Positions 62,612 to 64,000 of a stretch of DNA of 64,000 nt are shown here, one piece after another; position 1 is the stretch's first letter, and the number at the start of each line of letters is the position of its first letter. The notes below the pieces were generated by a model that saw only the letters and a program-made list of their open reading frames with translations, made no database searches and had not been told where the DNA came from. The DNA lies in NCBI GenBank assembly GCA_013314735.1, contig JABUFD010000001.1:992001-1056000 (forward strand), read 5' to 3'. The DNA is from Anaerolineae bacterium. Lineage in GTDB: Bacteria; Chloroflexota; Anaerolineae; Anaerolineales; Anaerolineaceae. The position numbers and the translations under genes were made by a program.

Positions 62612-63758
62612 CATCTATGACGTCATCATCATCGGTGCGGGTTCTGTCGGTATTCCGATTGCAATGGAATTGGCGTACAGTAATAAAAAGATTTTAGTAT
62701 TGGACCGGGAAGCAAGTCCGGGGCAGGGCTCGAATAAGAGTGCGATCGGTGGCATACGTGCCACGCATACAGACCCTGGAAAAATTTTTTTATCACAGGA
62801 AAGCCTGGAGATTTTCTCGACCTGGCAGCAAAAAAATGGTGATGACATCGAGTGGTATAGGGGCGGTTATACATTCCTTGCGTACACCGAAGCGATCAAA
62901 CAAACTCTTTTGGCAACACTGGATATCCAGAAAAAAAGCGGGGCTCGTATTGACTGGCTGGAAGCAGACTCTTTGAGAGAACGAATTCCATGTTTAAACG
63001 ACCAGCAATTGCTTGGTGGGACCTGGTCGCCTGATGATGGAAGCGCGTCTCCGCTTCGGGCATCTCTCGCTTTCTACCGAAAGGCTTGTGAAGCTGGTGC
63101 CATTTTCCACTTTCATGAACCGGTTATTGCCATCGAACACAAGGGCGGACATGTCACAGGTGTTGTTACAGAAAAAACCAGGTATCACTGCAACTATTTG
63201 GTCAATTGCGCAGGAGCATGGTCCAACCAGATTGCCTCGTTAACCAACTCGGAGCTGCCAGTTCGTCCCAATGCCCACGAAGCCGGCGTTACTGAACCTA
63301 TTGCACATTTCATTGACCCCATGATTGTCGATATGCGTGGTTTTGCAGACACCGCCAATTTTTATTTCTACCAGCACAAAACTGGCCAGATCATATTTTG
63401 CACCACACCCTCAGATGATGTCTGGGGGTATGACACCCACGAAACATCTACTTTTCTCCCGGTCGCGGCACAAAGACTTTTATCCATTTTGCCCAGCTTA
63501 GATTCAGTGAAAGTAAGGCGAACCTGGCGCGGCTTATACCCAATGACGCCAGATGGTCTGCCTTTAATTGGCTGGGACCGTCAGGTGGAAGGGCTTTTCA
63601 TCGCTGCTGGGATGTGCGGGCAGGGATTCATGCTTGGGCCAGGTGTCGGCCGCCTGGTCTCCCGAATTTTGGATGGCAAAACCACCCCGACCGACCAGTT
63701 TATCTTGGATTCCCATTCTCCTTACCGTGACTTCTCCACAACTGAAACATTGAAGTAA
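62604..63758 (+). CDS. DAO-family FAD-dependent amino-acid/amine oxidoreductase (beta subunit)
   Basis: A 384-residue D-amino-acid-oxidase/sarcosine-oxidase-beta-type flavoprotein. It opens with VIIIGAGSVGIPIAMELA (FAD dinucleotide fold) and LDREASPGQGSNKSAIGGIRATHTD, and ends with RRTWRGLYPMTPDGLPLIGW and AAGMCGQGFMLGPGVG, the usual flavin-contacting C-terminal region. It should oxidise a secondary amine or amino acid (for example proline, sarcosine or an opine) and pass electrons to the upstream subunit. The ATG overlaps the end of that gene by 8 bases. Confidence 0.9.
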   Translation: MSNIYDVIIIGAGSVGIPIAMELAYSNKKILVLDREASPGQGSNKSAIGGIRATHTDPGKIFLSQESLEIFSTWQQKNGDDIEWYRGGYTFLAYTEAIKQTLLATLDIQKKSGARIDWLEADSLRERIPCLNDQQLLGGTWSPDDGSASPLRASLAFYRKACEAGAIFHFHEPVIAIEHKGGHVTGVVTEKTRYHCNYLVNCAGAWSNQIASLTNSELPVRPNAHEAGVTEPIAHFIDPMIVDMRGFADTANFYFYQHKTGQIIFCTTPSDDVWGYDTHETSTFLPVAAQRLLSILPSLDSVKVRRTWRGLYPMTPDGLPLIGWDRQVEGLFIAAGMCGQGFMLGPGVGRLVSRILDGKTTPTDQFILDSHSPYRDFSTTETLK

Positions 63759-63764
63759 GTAGAA

Positions 63765-63810
63765 CATAATCCAGCAGGAACTCGCCTGCTGGATTATGCA
63801 TCTTTTTTTT
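63765..63810 (+). terminator. Rho-independent terminator after the DAO-family gene
   Basis: A perfect 14-bp stem (63765-63778 with 63785-63798; core CCAGCAGG/CCTGCTGG), 6-base loop and a T8 run at 63803-63810. It also faces the end of the convergent pfkA-like gene. Confidence 0.93.
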
Positions 63811-63822
63811 GGTACCTAAAAA

Positions 63823-64000
63823 TTAATCAAGAATACGCTGCAGTTCGAACAAGCTTAAGTCCAAAGGTTTCTTTGTAGTAACGACTTCGCCAATCGGTGT
63901 GGTGGCGATCTCACTTTTGATCATGCCAACCAGGACACCATATTCACCGCGCGCTAAAGCAGCTGTTGCGCCTGCACCCAAACGGCTCGCAAGGGTGCGA
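63823..64000 (-). CDS. pfkA: 6-phosphofructokinase, C-terminal fragment at window edge
   Basis: The last 58 residues of a minus-strand gene whose start is beyond the window. Reading back from the TAA at 63823-63825, the end is RTLASRLGAGATAALARG, then EYGVLVGMIKSEIATTP and KKPLDLSLFELQRILD. The R-x-LA-x-RLG block and the KKPLDL tail match the C-terminus of PFKs, where this block follows the LGHxQRGG motif. Whether it uses ATP or pyrophosphate cannot be judged from this part. Confidence 0.75.
   Translation of the reverse strand, partial: RTLASRLGAGATAALARGEYGVLVGMIKSEIATTPIGEVVTTKKPLDLSLFELQRILD

Overview
The window reads as chromosomal DNA of a Chloroflexota bacterium, most likely class Anaerolineae. 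This is an inference from several gene types occurring together: coenzyme F420 enzymes beside a molybdenum hydroxylase, tandem Ser/Thr kinases with extracellular PD40 propellers, lipoproteins with Thr/Pro-rich linkers, LuxR-type two-component systems, and L-fucose and D-lyxose isomerases. Base composition is moderate and looks even. I see no insertion sequences, phage genes, CRISPR arrays or rRNA. Coding density is very high and no gap exceeds about 200 bases.

Layout. 0-2.5 kb: two paralogous Gfo/Idh/MocA oxidoreductases flanking a ThuA-like gene, then tRNA-Asp and a YjbQ-family gene. 3.2-8 kb: a type IIA topoisomerase pair (gyrB/gyrA-like). 8-11 kb: a DesK/NarL-type two-component system with a membrane protein. 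11-17.5 kb (minus strand): a Dlt-like envelope acylation operon. It holds a carrier protein, an MBOAT acyltransferase, three SGNH-type proteins, a lipoprotein, and an unlisted 41-residue membrane microprotein ending in WIYQGF, which resembles DltX. 17.6-19.4 kb: fuculose-phosphate aldolase and an S41 protease. 19.5-27.4 kb (minus): a molybdenum hydroxylase, SsnA and F420 operon. 27.6-33.6 kb: an M20 dipeptidase, a DUF1385 protein, ComEA, YqeY, a 7TM-HD phosphodiesterase and YbeY. 33.6-40 kb: an orphan response regulator, a PfkB kinase, D-lyxose isomerase, L-fucose isomerase, a rhamnulokinase-like kinase and tRNA-Leu. 40-42.6 kb: a PHP protein, PsuG and a Thr/Pro-repeat membrane protein. 42.7-49.6 kb: RidA, then a polysaccharide cluster (GT2, polyprenyl phosphosugar transferase, CapD-like dehydratase) and two FemAB-type enzymes. 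49.6-54 kb (minus): two kinase-propeller receptors. 54-60.4 kb: tRNA-Leu, trigger factor, ClpP, a HAD phosphatase, RlmN, FtsY and prfB with a programmed +1 frameshift. 60.5-63.8 kb: a two-gene amino-acid dehydrogenase complex. The window ends inside a minus-strand 6-phosphofructokinase gene.

How the genes work together. Fucose use is spread over three separate loci here: isomerase at 36.5 kb, kinase at 38.4 kb and aldolase at 17.6 kb. The acylation operon has the trans-membrane half of the D-alanylation pathway but no adenylating enzyme (DltA), so its acyl donor is unknown; this is the most novel system in the window. The Mo-hydroxylase operon carries three F420 genes, which suggests heterocycle oxidation linked to F420 redox chemistry.
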